A stretch of 64,000 nucleotides of DNA from Methylobacterium sp. Leaf108 (GTDB lineage Bacteria > Pseudomonadota > Alphaproteobacteria > Rhizobiales > Beijerinckiaceae), in the NCBI RefSeq assembly GCF_001423265.1, contig NZ_LMND01000023.1, positions 62,001 to 126,000 on the forward strand, read 5' to 3'. The translations under genes were made by a program, and so were the position numbers. Under the pieces are notes generated by a model. The model made no database searches. It saw only the letters and a program-made list of their open reading frames with translations, and had not been told where the DNA came from. Every line of letters starts with the position of its first letter. Within the stretch, counting starts at the first letter, position 1. Below are positions 17,151-25,324 of this stretch, in pieces.

Positions 17151-18260
17151 TCAGGCGGCGGGCGCGCCGGCCCAGAGGTCGTCGGTGAGGCCTTCGAGCC
17201 AGCCCGCGGCGCGGGCGGCGGCATCGGGGGCGTGGAGCGGGCGCAGGATCTCGCCGTCGAGGGCGCGGGCCCGGTCGAGGAGGTCGCGCCAGCCCTGGAG
17301 GTCGCCGGGCCAGCGCGGCGCCTGCACGGCGGCGCCGAGGCGCACGAGGGCCTCGGCCTTGCGGGTCTGTTCGCCGAAATAGCGCCATTCGGGCATCACC
17401 ACGAGGCGTCCGCCGACTCGGGCGACCTCGTGAATGGTGTTGTCGCCCGCCGACGCGATGACGATGTCGGCCGCCGCGAGATGGTCGGTGACGGAGGCGA
17501 CCCAGCCGAGTTCGCGCAGGTTGGCGAAATCCGTCTCGTGGCCCTCGCGGTGGGTCGGCCCGAGGGTCAGCCATAGGGCGTCGGGGACGGCACGCGCGGC
17601 GACGGTGAGCGGCGCGTAGGGCGTACCGCTGCCCCCGCCCCCGGTCACGGCGACGACGATCTCCCGGGCCGGGTCGAGGCCGAGGCGGGCGCGGGCCTCG
17701 GCCCGGGTCGGCACCGGATCGACGCTCGTGCACAGGCCGCCGCTGTAGAAGGTCCTGGCCCGCAGGTAATCCGGATAGTCGTCCTGCTCGAGACGCGGGT
17801 CGAAGGGGGCGAGCATGCCCACACAGGCCTCGTAGGCGCCGATATGGCCGATGTCGGAGCGGTCGCCGTGCATGCGGATCTGCACGGCCGGGACGCTGGC
17901 GGCGCGGGCGAGCAGGGCGATCTCGGCCGAGACGTCGACGACGAAGAGGCCGACGCCCCGGTCGTCGAGGTGGTCGAGGATGGCCCGCATGGTCCGGCGG
18001 GTCTCCGTCACGCCGAGGGGCACGCAATGCATCACGCTCGGCGTCGGCTCGGCGAACAGGCGCGGCGTCGGCACCCTGGCGCCGATCATGTCGGGCAGGC
18101 CGACGATCTCGATGTCGCGGGCAAATCCGTCGAACAGGCCCAGGTCGGCGGTGAGGACCGAGACCGGCCGGTGGCGCGAGAATTCGGCGACCACGGCGCG
18201 GGTGCGGTTGGCGTGTCCGCGCCCCTGGTGGTGGACGAAGAAGGCGATGGGTTTTGTCAT
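17151..18260 (-). CDS. GT-B glycosyltransferase, family 28/MurG-like
   Basis: The protein has 369 residues. The N-terminal FVHHQGRGHANRTRAVV is the G-x-GH loop of MurG/GT28 and UGT-type enzymes. The C-terminal half has VAVTGGGGSGTPYAP and ASAGDNTIHEVARVGGRLVV, matching the nucleotide-sugar binding site of the second Rossmann domain. No signal peptide or membrane helix is present. It lies between two paralogous GT2 genes, with 13 nt to the upstream one and 31 nt to the next, consistent with one transcript. Confidence 0.85.
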   Translation of the reverse strand: MTKPIAFFVHHQGRGHANRTRAVVAEFSRHRPVSVLTADLGLFDGFARDIEIVGLPDMIGARVPTPRLFAEPTPSVMHCVPLGVTETRRTMRAILDHLDDRGVGLFVVDVSAEIALLARAASVPAVQIRMHGDRSDIGHIGAYEACVGMLAPFDPRLEQDDYPDYLRARTFYSGGLCTSVDPVPTRAEARARLGLDPAREIVVAVTGGGGSGTPYAPLTVAARAVPDALWLTLGPTHREGHETDFANLRELGWVASVTDHLAAADIVIASAGDNTIHEVARVGGRLVVMPEWRYFGEQTRKAEALVRLGAAVQAPRWPGDLQGWRDLLDRARALDGEILRPLHAPDAAARAAGWLEGLTDDLWAGAPAA

Positions 18261-18273
18261 GGAACTCGAAAAC

Positions 18274-19149
18274 TCAGGAGAACAGGCGCGTGCCGGGCTG
18301 CAGGGCGGCGGCGATCTCGGCCGGCTCCGGCGCGCGCAGCCGCTGGATCTCGGGCGCGTCCGGCTCCCATGCGATGAGGCCGGCGTCGCGGAACTGGCCG
18401 AGCCAGTAGTCCATGCACCAGGTGCCGTGCCGGGCGTGGAAGCGGGCGGCGTTGCGCAGGATGTGGTCGAACTGGTGGAGCGGCGGCACGTGCACCGGAT
18501 GGTGCTGGTGGTAGGCGCGTGCGCCCGCGACCCAGTGGGTCGGCAGGCCGGCGGCGGCCAGACGCACGGCGAAATCGGTCTCCTCGGCGCCGTACCCGGA
18601 AAACCCCTCGTCCATGCCGCCCAGGCCCGCGTAGGCTGCGGCCGGCAGGGCGAAGGACAGGCCCCACAGTTCCTTCGCGTCGGGCTCCGGGCGCAGGCCG
18701 GTGGCGGGGATCGCGGGCTTGGCCGGATGGACCCGGCCGAGGCGGTCGAGGCGCGCGTCATCGAGGTCGGGCCCGACCGCGCCCTCGGGCAGGTAGAGCA
18801 CTTCGCCGAGCAGCAGTCCGTCGGTCGCCGTCCCCGCATAGGCCGCGACCAGTCCCGGCCCGGGGATGCAGTCGACGTCGAGGAAGATCAGGCGCTCGCC
18901 CCGCGCCGCTTCGGCGGCGCGGTTGCGGGCGGCGGCGAGCGGCATCGGCTCGCCGGGAACGAACACGTGGCGCACGCGGCACCCCGGGTCGGGCAGGTCG
19001 GGCGCCGGCTCCGGCTGCATCCAGGCGATCACGAGTTCGCACGGCGCCATCGTCTGGCGGGCGAGCCCGCGCATGAGGTTGCGCAGGTGCGCGTCCCGGC
19101 CCCGGACCAGGGTGAGCACGCTGGCCGGGCTCCCGGCCTCAGGCGACAT
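18274..19149 (-). CDS. Glycosyltransferase family 2, paralogue of the gene at 16178
   Basis: The 291-residue protein has the same architecture as its neighbour: an ASVLTLVRGRDAHLRNLM start, PLAAARNRAAEAARGE, FLDVDCIPGPGLVAAYA, then GYGAEETDFAVRLAAAG and HQHHPVHVPPLHQFDH. The pattern indicates a tandem duplication followed by insertion of, or separation by, the GT28-like gene. It starts at the ATG at 19149, overlapping the upstream sucrose-phosphate-synthase-like gene by 11 nt. A cytoplasmic nucleotide-sugar transferase is expected; specificity is unknown. Confidence 0.88.
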   Translation of the reverse strand: MSPEAGSPASVLTLVRGRDAHLRNLMRGLARQTMAPCELVIAWMQPEPAPDLPDPGCRVRHVFVPGEPMPLAAARNRAAEAARGERLIFLDVDCIPGPGLVAAYAGTATDGLLLGEVLYLPEGAVGPDLDDARLDRLGRVHPAKPAIPATGLRPEPDAKELWGLSFALPAAAYAGLGGMDEGFSGYGAEETDFAVRLAAAGLPTHWVAGARAYHQHHPVHVPPLHQFDHILRNAARFHARHGTWCMDYWLGQFRDAGLIAWEPDAPEIQRLRAPEPAEIAAALQPGTRLFS

Positions 19150-21193
19150 GGGCGAGGGTCTTCCGGAAATGCGCGACGCCTTCGATGACGCCGCGGGCAT
19201 GCGAGGCGCGGGCGACGTAGGAATGGCCGAGCGCCGCGTGACTTGCGAGGTCGTCGGAGAAATTCGCCACGATGATCGCCTGACGGCCCGCCCGCAGCAT
19301 CTCGACGTCGTTGCCGGAATCGCCGGCCACGAACACGTTGCCCTCGCCGAGGCCGTAGAGGGTGCGCACGTGGTCGACGGCCGTGCCCTTCGAGGCTAGG
19401 GGCGGCAGCACGTCGAGGTAGCGGCCGTGGCTGTGGATGAGGGAGGCGGGCAGGCCGGCGGCGTCGAGGCGCGCCCGCACCCGCCGGACGGTATCGGCAT
19501 CCCCGAAATAGCTGAGCTTGTGCGTGCGCTGCTCCAGCGGCCCCTGGGCCACGAGGTCCGGCAGGTCGGACAGGGCGGCTCGCACTGCGGTCCGGTCCCA
19601 CCCGCGCGAGACCGCCTCGCGCCAGGGCCGGTCGACGGAGTAACTGACGCCGTTGGGGTCGAGGTGATAAATCTCGGAGCCCACCGAGGTGATCATCACC
19701 TGCGGGCGCGGGCTCGCCTGCTGCTCCAGGATCGCCATCGCGCTGTGGAACGAGCGCCCGGTGGCGACTCCGAAGGCGAGGCCCTCCTGCTCGCTGCGCC
19801 AGTGTCGGAACGCGCTGAGCCCGGCGTCGCAGCCCACCAGGGTGTTGTCGATATCGCAGATGAGGAGCTGGCGCGGATCGCGCAGGGGCGGTTCGGCCGA
19901 ACCCAGCGCCCGCAGGAGGGCGTGGTAGCGCGCCGCGTGGCGGTCCCAGTCGTAGGCCGCCGCCGCCCGGGCGCCGCCAGCCACGAAGCGGTCTCGCAGG
20001 CCCGGCTCGTCGAGGATGCGCAGGCACGCCCGCGCGATCGCGCCGGGATCGCGCGGATCGACCAGAAGGCCGTTGCCGCAGGTCTCGACGATGTCGTTGG
20101 GGCCGCCGCTGTCGGTGGCGACCAGCGGCAGGCCGGCGGCGGAGGCCTCCAGCAGGGTCAGGCCGAACGGCTCGTTCAGGGCCGGGTTGACGAACACGCC
20201 GCCGCGCACCCGGGCATAGGCGTAGAGCGCCGGCACGTCCTCGGGGCGATGGGTTTTGGGGTAGGCGACCCGGCCGTAGAGGTCGTAGCGATCGATGAGG
20301 GCGAGGAGTTCGCGCATGGTCCCGGCCATGCCGCCGTCGAGGTCGTCGAGGTCGCCGCGGGTTCCGGCGACGAGGACGAGGTTGGCCCGCGCCTGGAGGT
20401 CGGGGCTCTCGCCGTAGGCCGTCACCAGGGCGGCGAGGTTCTTGCGCGCCACCGGCCGGGCGAGCGCCAGCAGGGCCGGTCTGAGGGGGTCGCGCAAAAA
20501 CCGGTCGATGGTCGCATCGACGCGCGGGCAGGGTTGCGCCCCCTGGAAGCGCGCGAGGTCGCTGCCCGGCGGAACCACCCGGATGCGGCCGGGATCGTAG
20601 GCGGCATAGGCCGCGTATTGCACCTCGGCCTCGTCGCGGGACGAGGCGACGACGAGGGCGGCGCGGGCGAGCGCGGTCTCCTCGGCGGCGATCCGATGCG
20701 CGAGCCGCGGGTCGGCGTCCGCGCGATGCCCCATCGCCGCGGCCTTGACCCGCCCGAGCGAATGGGCGGTGAACACGAAGGGGATGCCGAGGCGGTCCTC
20801 GACCCGCGCGGCGACGGCGGCGGCATCGGCGTAATGGGCGTGGATCACGTCCGGTGCCGTCGGTTGCGCGGCGATCCAGGAGACGAGTCCGTCGGCGAAG
20901 CTCGCGACCTCCGCGTGGAGGTCTTCCTTCGGCAGGTAGCCCGGCGACGCGCTGGCGAGTCGCACGATGGTCACCTTGCCCGATACCGCCTCCTCGGGCA
21001 CGGCGTAGGCGTCCCCCAGCGTGCTGTCGAACAGGCGGGTCGCGACGACGATCCTGTCCACGGTCGCATCCTGTGCGCAGGATCGAACGAGGTCGAGGAG
21101 GTAGCGGATGTGCCCACCCGTATCCGCAGTGAGACCGTAGGCGACGCCGTCACCACGAAGACATCCTTGAAGTGCGACGTGAAGAACGAACAT
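19139..21193 (-). CDS. Sucrose-phosphate-synthase-like GT4 fused to a HAD-IIB phosphatase domain
   Basis: The 684-residue protein has two catalytic modules. Residues 1-430 are GT-B with the SPS-type donor/acceptor loop TADTGGHIRYLLDL, LARPVARKNLAALV and NPALNEPFGLTLLEASAAGLP. Residues 440-684 are a HAD-IIB domain starting LLICDIDNTLVG (Asp447, Asp449), with SKGTAVDHV and VAGDSGNDVEML later, as in sucrose-phosphate phosphatase. Known bacterial SPS-SPP fusions make sucrose from UDP-glucose and fructose-6-phosphate. The organisation fits, but the exact sugar could differ. It is first in a five-gene operon and divergent from another GT4 gene 72 bp away. Confidence 0.85.
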   Translation of the reverse strand: MFVLHVALQGCLRGDGVAYGLTADTGGHIRYLLDLVRSCAQDATVDRIVVATRLFDSTLGDAYAVPEEAVSGKVTIVRLASASPGYLPKEDLHAEVASFADGLVSWIAAQPTAPDVIHAHYADAAAVAARVEDRLGIPFVFTAHSLGRVKAAAMGHRADADPRLAHRIAAEETALARAALVVASSRDEAEVQYAAYAAYDPGRIRVVPPGSDLARFQGAQPCPRVDATIDRFLRDPLRPALLALARPVARKNLAALVTAYGESPDLQARANLVLVAGTRGDLDDLDGGMAGTMRELLALIDRYDLYGRVAYPKTHRPEDVPALYAYARVRGGVFVNPALNEPFGLTLLEASAAGLPLVATDSGGPNDIVETCGNGLLVDPRDPGAIARACLRILDEPGLRDRFVAGGARAAAAYDWDRHAARYHALLRALGSAEPPLRDPRQLLICDIDNTLVGCDAGLSAFRHWRSEQEGLAFGVATGRSFHSAMAILEQQASPRPQVMITSVGSEIYHLDPNGVSYSVDRPWREAVSRGWDRTAVRAALSDLPDLVAQGPLEQRTHKLSYFGDADTVRRVRARLDAAGLPASLIHSHGRYLDVLPPLASKGTAVDHVRTLYGLGEGNVFVAGDSGNDVEMLRAGRQAIIVANFSDDLASHAALGHSYVARASHARGVIEGVAHFRKTLAHVA

Positions 21194-21265
21194 CGTCAGC
21201 GCGATAGCGTCAAAACGAGCGCCAGTGCATCACCAAATGTTAATTCCAACGCTAAAGTACAGCCG
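21194..21265. promoter_or_regulatory. 72-bp divergent intergenic region between two glycosyltransferase operons
   Basis: Both flanking genes start outward from here, so both promoters should overlap in this short region. It is AT-richer than its flanks (CAAATGTTAATTCC, CTAAAG). No operator could be identified by eye. Confidence 0.55.
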
Positions 21266-22306
21266 ATGATCAGGGTCGCACAGGTCGCACCCAATATTTT
21301 CCCTACCCCGCCCCTCCATCATGGAGGCACGGAGCGCGTCGTTCACGATCTGGGCGTGGCGCTGCGGGGTCTTGGCGTCGAGGTAACCCTGTTCGCCCCC
21401 TCCGACAGTGTGACAGATCTCCCTCGCGTCGGGGATTATCCCAGCCTCGCCGCCCTCGAGGCCCGCGAGGGCAAGGTCGCGCCGGGGGTGCCCGCAGCCC
21501 TGGAAGCGCTGCAGATGGAGGCGCTTGCCCGCCGCCTCGACGCGTTCGACATCGTCCATTGCCACGGCGAATTCGCCCATGCCGCGATCCTGGGTGTGCG
21601 GCGATGCCGCAGCCTGACGACGGTGCACTGGCGCGTGGACGAGCGTGACCGCGCGCTGTTCTTTTCCGGCTTTCCCGACCTGCCGGTGGCGGCGATCTCG
21701 GCGGCGCAGGAGGCCGGCATTCCGGCACCGAACCGCGCCGGCATCGTCCACCACGGCATCGCCCGCGACCGCTACGCCCTGCGCACCGACCCCGAGGGCG
21801 GCCTCGCCTTCGTCGGGCGGATGACCGACCAGAAGCGGCCCGATACGGCGATCCGCGTCGCGCGGGCGGCCGGCCTTCCCATCCGCCTCGCCGGGACCGT
21901 GGATGTCGGAAACCCGGGCTATTTCGACCGGGCGGTCCGCCCGCTCCTGGGAGAGGATGCGGTCTACGTCGGCCCGGTGGACGACCGCGCCAAGGGGCTG
22001 CTTCTCGGCGACGCCCGCGCCCTCCTGTTTCCGATCGACTGGCCCGAGCCGTTCGGCCTCGTGATGATCGAGGCCATGGCCTGCGGCACCCCGGTGATCG
22101 CCTGGAACCGCGGCTCGGTGCCCGAGATCGTCGAGGACGGGATCACGGGCTTCGTCGTTTCCTCCGAGGCCGAGGCGGTCGCGGCGGTGGCGCGGGTGGG
22201 AGAGCTCGACCGCACGCAGGTCCGCCGCCGCTTCGAGGCGCGCTTCACCGCCGCGCGCATGGCCGCGGACTATCTCGCGATCTACCGCCGGCTGCTCGCG
22301 GCGTGA
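21266..22306 (+). CDS. Glycosyltransferase family 4
   Basis: The 346-residue protein begins MIRVAQVAPNIFPTPP and has the GT4 acceptor loop LHHGGTERVVHDLGVAL, a donor-site region LAFVGRMTDQKRPDTAI, and the retaining E-x7-E motif WPEPFGLVMIEAMACGTPV. No membrane segments are seen. The ATG at 21266 is the first plausible start after the divergent promoter; the much longer open frame upstream lies antisense to the SPS-like gene. It is followed, with a GTGA overlap, by another GT4, so both are probably made together. Confidence 0.9.
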   Translation: MIRVAQVAPNIFPTPPLHHGGTERVVHDLGVALRGLGVEVTLFAPSDSVTDLPRVGDYPSLAALEAREGKVAPGVPAALEALQMEALARRLDAFDIVHCHGEFAHAAILGVRRCRSLTTVHWRVDERDRALFFSGFPDLPVAAISAAQEAGIPAPNRAGIVHHGIARDRYALRTDPEGGLAFVGRMTDQKRPDTAIRVARAAGLPIRLAGTVDVGNPGYFDRAVRPLLGEDAVYVGPVDDRAKGLLLGDARALLFPIDWPEPFGLVMIEAMACGTPVIAWNRGSVPEIVEDGITGFVVSSEAEAVAAVARVGELDRTQVRRRFEARFTAARMAADYLAIYRRLLAA

Positions 22307-23505
22307 GCGCCCGCCTGCGCACGGCGCTGCTCGCCTGGGATTATCCGCCGGCCACGAGCGGCCTCTCCACCGCCGCCCGCGAGATCGCGGAAATCCTCGG
22401 CGGGCGCGATGTCCATGTCACCGTGTTCACCCTCGACCGGATCGGCGCGGGCGAGGCCGGCGGGGTGGCCATCGAGGGCATCGGCCTCCCGCCCGGCTCG
22501 CCCCTCGCGCGGCTGCGGCTGTGGGGATCGGCCGGGCATCTCGCGGCACCGCTGGCGTTTCGCCGGGCGGTGCTGCGCGCCCATGCCCGCCGACCGTTCG
22601 ACTGCATCGAGGCGACCAACTGGTACGCGCCGGCCGCCCTCCTCGTGGGCGGGGCCGGGCCGCCCCTGGTGACCCGCAACTCGACGCCCGCCGCCTTCAC
22701 GCGCGAGCCACCGACGTCCCTGCGCGACCGCCTCGACGGTCTGGCCGCCGACCGGCTCGAACGCCGGCAGGCCAGGCGGAGCGCCGGACTGATCTCGAAC
22801 ACCGCCGATCATGCCGCACGGATGACGGCGCTCTACGGCCTTCGTCCGGAGCAGCCTCACGCGGTGGCGGGCCTGAGCCTTCCCCCGGAAATGCGGGAGC
22901 GTGGCCGATCCGCCCCCTACCCGGGGGTCGAGGGCGGTCCGGTGCGCCTGCTGTTCGTCGGTCGGGCCGAGGCGCGCAAGGGCTTCGATCTCCTGCTCTC
23001 GGCCGCCGCGATCCTCGACGCCGATTGCGAGGCGGGGAGGCTGCCCCCCTTCGAGATCGCCCTCGTCGGCGTGGCGGCGGCCGACCTGCCGGTGGCCTGC
23101 CCGGCATCGGCCCGGCGGCGATTGCGGCCGCTGGGCCGGATCGACGCCGCCGCCCTCGACAGGGCCTACGCCACGGCCCATGCGGTCCTCGCCCCCTCGC
23201 GCTACGAGAGCTTCGGCCTCGTCTACCAGGAGGCCCTGGCCTACGGCCGTCCGGTGGTGGCCTGCGCCGAGGATGCCAGCGCCCGCGCCTTCGTCGGCGG
23301 CCCGGGCGCGGGGCTCCTGGCGCGCGAGGCGACGGGTGCCGCCCTCGCCGACGCCGTGCGACCGCTGCTCCTCGATTCCACCCTGCGCCTGGCGCTGCGG
23401 GACAGGGCGCTCGCGGCCGCCGGCGCCTTCGACCGGGCGCGGCTCGGGGACGAGACGCTGGCCCTCTACGAACGGGCCATCGCGGTAGCGCGTCAGGGCC
23501 GGTAG
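22303..23505 (+). CDS. Glycosyltransferase family 4
   Basis: The protein has 400 residues and starts at a GTG that overlaps the previous stop (GTGA). The acceptor loop is LLAWDYPPATSGLSTAAREI. Nucleotide binding is at LLFVGRAEARKGFDLLL. The C-terminal catalytic motif is RYESFGLVYQEALAYGRPVV. It is cytoplasmic, with unknown substrates. Its last 13 nt overlap the convergent zinc-ribbon GT2 gene. Confidence 0.88.
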   Translation: MSARLRTALLAWDYPPATSGLSTAAREIAEILGGRDVHVTVFTLDRIGAGEAGGVAIEGIGLPPGSPLARLRLWGSAGHLAAPLAFRRAVLRAHARRPFDCIEATNWYAPAALLVGGAGPPLVTRNSTPAAFTREPPTSLRDRLDGLAADRLERRQARRSAGLISNTADHAARMTALYGLRPEQPHAVAGLSLPPEMRERGRSAPYPGVEGGPVRLLFVGRAEARKGFDLLLSAAAILDADCEAGRLPPFEIALVGVAAADLPVACPASARRRLRPLGRIDAAALDRAYATAHAVLAPSRYESFGLVYQEALAYGRPVVACAEDASARAFVGGPGAGLLAREATGAALADAVRPLLLDSTLRLALRDRALAAAGAFDRARLGDETLALYERAIAVARQGR

Positions 23506-24476
23506 GGGCGCAGCAGCGCCTCCTCCTCCTCCGGCCGCCCCCGGCCGGGGTCCATCGCCTCGTAGCGCCGGGAGCGCGCCGCGACATGGGCCCGGGACAG
23601 GCGGTGTTCGATGGCGCCGTGGAGCGCGATGAAGCTGCGGCGCCAGTCGCCACCGAGGTCAGGCCGCTCGTGGACCCGCCCCCGGTAGCGCAGGCCGGCA
23701 CGCGCGAGGCGATACTGGACGTCCGGATGCACATCCGACAGCACCCCGTCGACGCGATTGTGCCGGGGCAGCCCGATCGACAGGATCTCTCCGTCCTCGG
23801 CGAGGTCGACGAGGGCCGGCAGCAGGTCTCCCACGGCGGGCGGGAGATCCTCGTCGGCGTCGAGCTGGAGCATCCACGGGCTGCGTGCCAGGTCCTGCAG
23901 CGCATTGCGCTGGGCCGCGAAATCGCCGCCGAGCGGTCGGGCTGCGATCCGCACGGCCCCGGCCGGAAAGCCCGCGATGGTGGCGGGAGCCGGCGATCGC
24001 TCGGGGGCATCGACGAGGATCGCCACGTCCGAGGTCCAGGCCGCGTGACCGGCGATGCCACCCAGCACGGTATCGAGATCGCCGGGGCGGCACAGGAGGC
24101 CGAGGGAGACCTTTCCCGGCTGCGCCGAAGCGAGATCATAGACCTCGCCACGGCCGGCCCGGTCGGAATGCGGCCGGAGCAGTGCCGCGCGATCGGCCTC
24201 GCAGAGGGTGCGGATTCCCCGCCCGAGCGCGGTGGCGGCCGTGCGAAGGGTGTAGACGTCGAGGCCGTAGGGGGCCTCCGGCGCCAGGCGGAATGTCGGA
24301 CCGGCCAGGGCCCGGACGAGATGCGTGCGGCAGGCTTCGTGGTCCGCCCCCTCCTCGAACACGACGCCGCAGGAGGCGCAGACGATCGGGAAAACTCGCT
24401 GGCGTCCATCGGCATAGACGATGTGCCGTCGCGTCGGCGCCAGGGTATCGGCCAGGCAGACGAAGCAACGTCGCAT
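23493..24476 (-). CDS. Zinc-ribbon-containing glycosyltransferase family 2-like protein
   Basis: The 327-residue protein begins with a compact zinc ribbon: Cys4-x2-Cys7 (MRRCFVCLAD) and Cys33-x2-Cys36 (IVCASCGVVF). A GT2-like region of about residues 110-300 follows, with GDFAAQRNALQDLARSPWML and the metal-binding LDADEDLPP, then IEHRLSRAHVAARSRRYE near the end, as in SunS- and WaaE-type GT2 enzymes. N-terminal zinc ribbons are uncommon on such enzymes. The ATG at 24476 begins exactly at the ribbon; the longer frame upstream is unsupported. It is divergent from the GT29-like gene. Confidence 0.8.
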   Translation of the reverse strand: MRRCFVCLADTLAPTRRHIVYADGRQRVFPIVCASCGVVFEEGADHEACRTHLVRALAGPTFRLAPEAPYGLDVYTLRTAATALGRGIRTLCEADRAALLRPHSDRAGRGEVYDLASAQPGKVSLGLLCRPGDLDTVLGGIAGHAAWTSDVAILVDAPERSPAPATIAGFPAGAVRIAARPLGGDFAAQRNALQDLARSPWMLQLDADEDLPPAVGDLLPALVDLAEDGEILSIGLPRHNRVDGVLSDVHPDVQYRLARAGLRYRGRVHERPDLGGDWRRSFIALHGAIEHRLSRAHVAARSRRYEAMDPGRGRPEEEEALLRPYRP

Positions 24477-24603
24477 GGTGCGTCCTCTCTGCCGTCCGCG
24501 CTCGCGCGGCGCGACCTTGCGTACACCGTCGAGGCTCGGCGCGCATGACAGGGTGGCGCGTTTCGTCTCAAAGGTCGCAGACCGCCTCGAGGAATCCGTC
24601 CCC

Positions 24604-25212
24604 ATGCCGCCGTTCCCCGCCTTCGACGGATCGCGCGTCGCCATCGTCGGCAATGCACGCGAGATCGGCGACCGGGGCCGGGCGATCGACGCGGCCGATT
24701 GCGTGGTGCGCTTCAACAATGCTTGTGGGTTCGGCGGCGCGGCGGGCTCGCGGGTGACGGTCCTCGCCCTCGTCAATCGCGGCGGGCAGGCGCGCGCCTG
24801 GGTCGAGGACGGTGGCTTCCTCGATCGCCCGGTCGTCAGGCAGTCCGGCGGCTTCCTGCTGCCGTTTCCCGAACTCGCACCGGACGAGGAAGGGGCGCAC
24901 GAGCGGGTGTGCTGGACGGCGCCGTTGCAGGGTCGCCTCGTCGACCGGCCGGTCCGGCTCCTGCCGTCGACGCTGCATGACCGCGCCCGGCACCTGCTGG
25001 TCGCGCGCGGCTGCGCCTCCCCGAACCCGAGCACCGGCTTTCTCGTCGCGCTCGCCGTCCTGGAGGACCGGGCCGCTTGCCTGCCCCCCATCGACGTCTA
25101 CGGGTTCGGGTTCGCAGGCTGGGCCGGCCATCCGTGGGAGGCCGAGCGGGCGTGGTTCGAGGCGGGCCACGCCGCCGGACGGCTGCGGCTGCATCCCCTC
25201 GCCGCGACCTGA
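24604..25212 (+). CDS. GT29 (sialyltransferase-like) glycosyltransferase
   Basis: The 202-residue protein shows counterparts of the two large sialylmotifs. The first 45 residues hold VAIVGNAREIGDRGRAID followed by DCVVRFNNA (motif L: GN-x-G...ID-x-x-D-x-V-x-R-x-N). Residues near 140-170 hold NPSTGFLVALAVLE and IDVYGFGFAG (motif S: PS-x-G-x-L...V-x-x-Y-GF). GT29 enzymes in eukaryotes transfer sialic acid from CMP-sialic acid. Bacterial members exist but few are characterised, so the donor is open. I used the ATG at 24604, where homology-like sequence begins. Upstream in-frame codons reach 24421 but overlap the divergent gene. Confidence 0.75.
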   Translation: MPPFPAFDGSRVAIVGNAREIGDRGRAIDAADCVVRFNNACGFGGAAGSRVTVLALVNRGGQARAWVEDGGFLDRPVVRQSGGFLLPFPELAPDEEGAHERVCWTAPLQGRLVDRPVRLLPSTLHDRARHLLVARGCASPNPSTGFLVALAVLEDRAACLPPIDVYGFGFAGWAGHPWEAERAWFEAGHAAGRLRLHPLAAT

Positions 25213-25272
25213 TCGGACTGCCGGTCGCCACTGTCACGAACCCTGCCCGGGGCCGCTGCGCAGCCGAGGTCG

Positions 25273-25287
25273 GTAACCAACGGTTAA
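25273..25287 (+). promoter_or_regulatory. Candidate CtrA-binding box upstream of a small gene
   Basis: GTAA-N7-TTAA differs from the CtrA consensus TTAA-N7-TTAA at one of eight fixed positions, and the downstream half continues as TTAACCAT. It lies 37 bp before the start codon of the 68-residue protein. CtrA regulates cell-cycle genes in alphaproteobacteria. Confidence 0.4.
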
Positions 25288-25324
25288 CCATGTTGCGGAC
25301 AGTCTCCCTCCACGAGGAGTGATC

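Noticed and set aside
19427-22306. Long plus-strand frame extending the GT4 gene at 21266 upstream by more than 600 codons
   Set aside because: The extension is antisense to the SPS-like gene and contains none of the GT4 features, which begin at the ATG at 21266.
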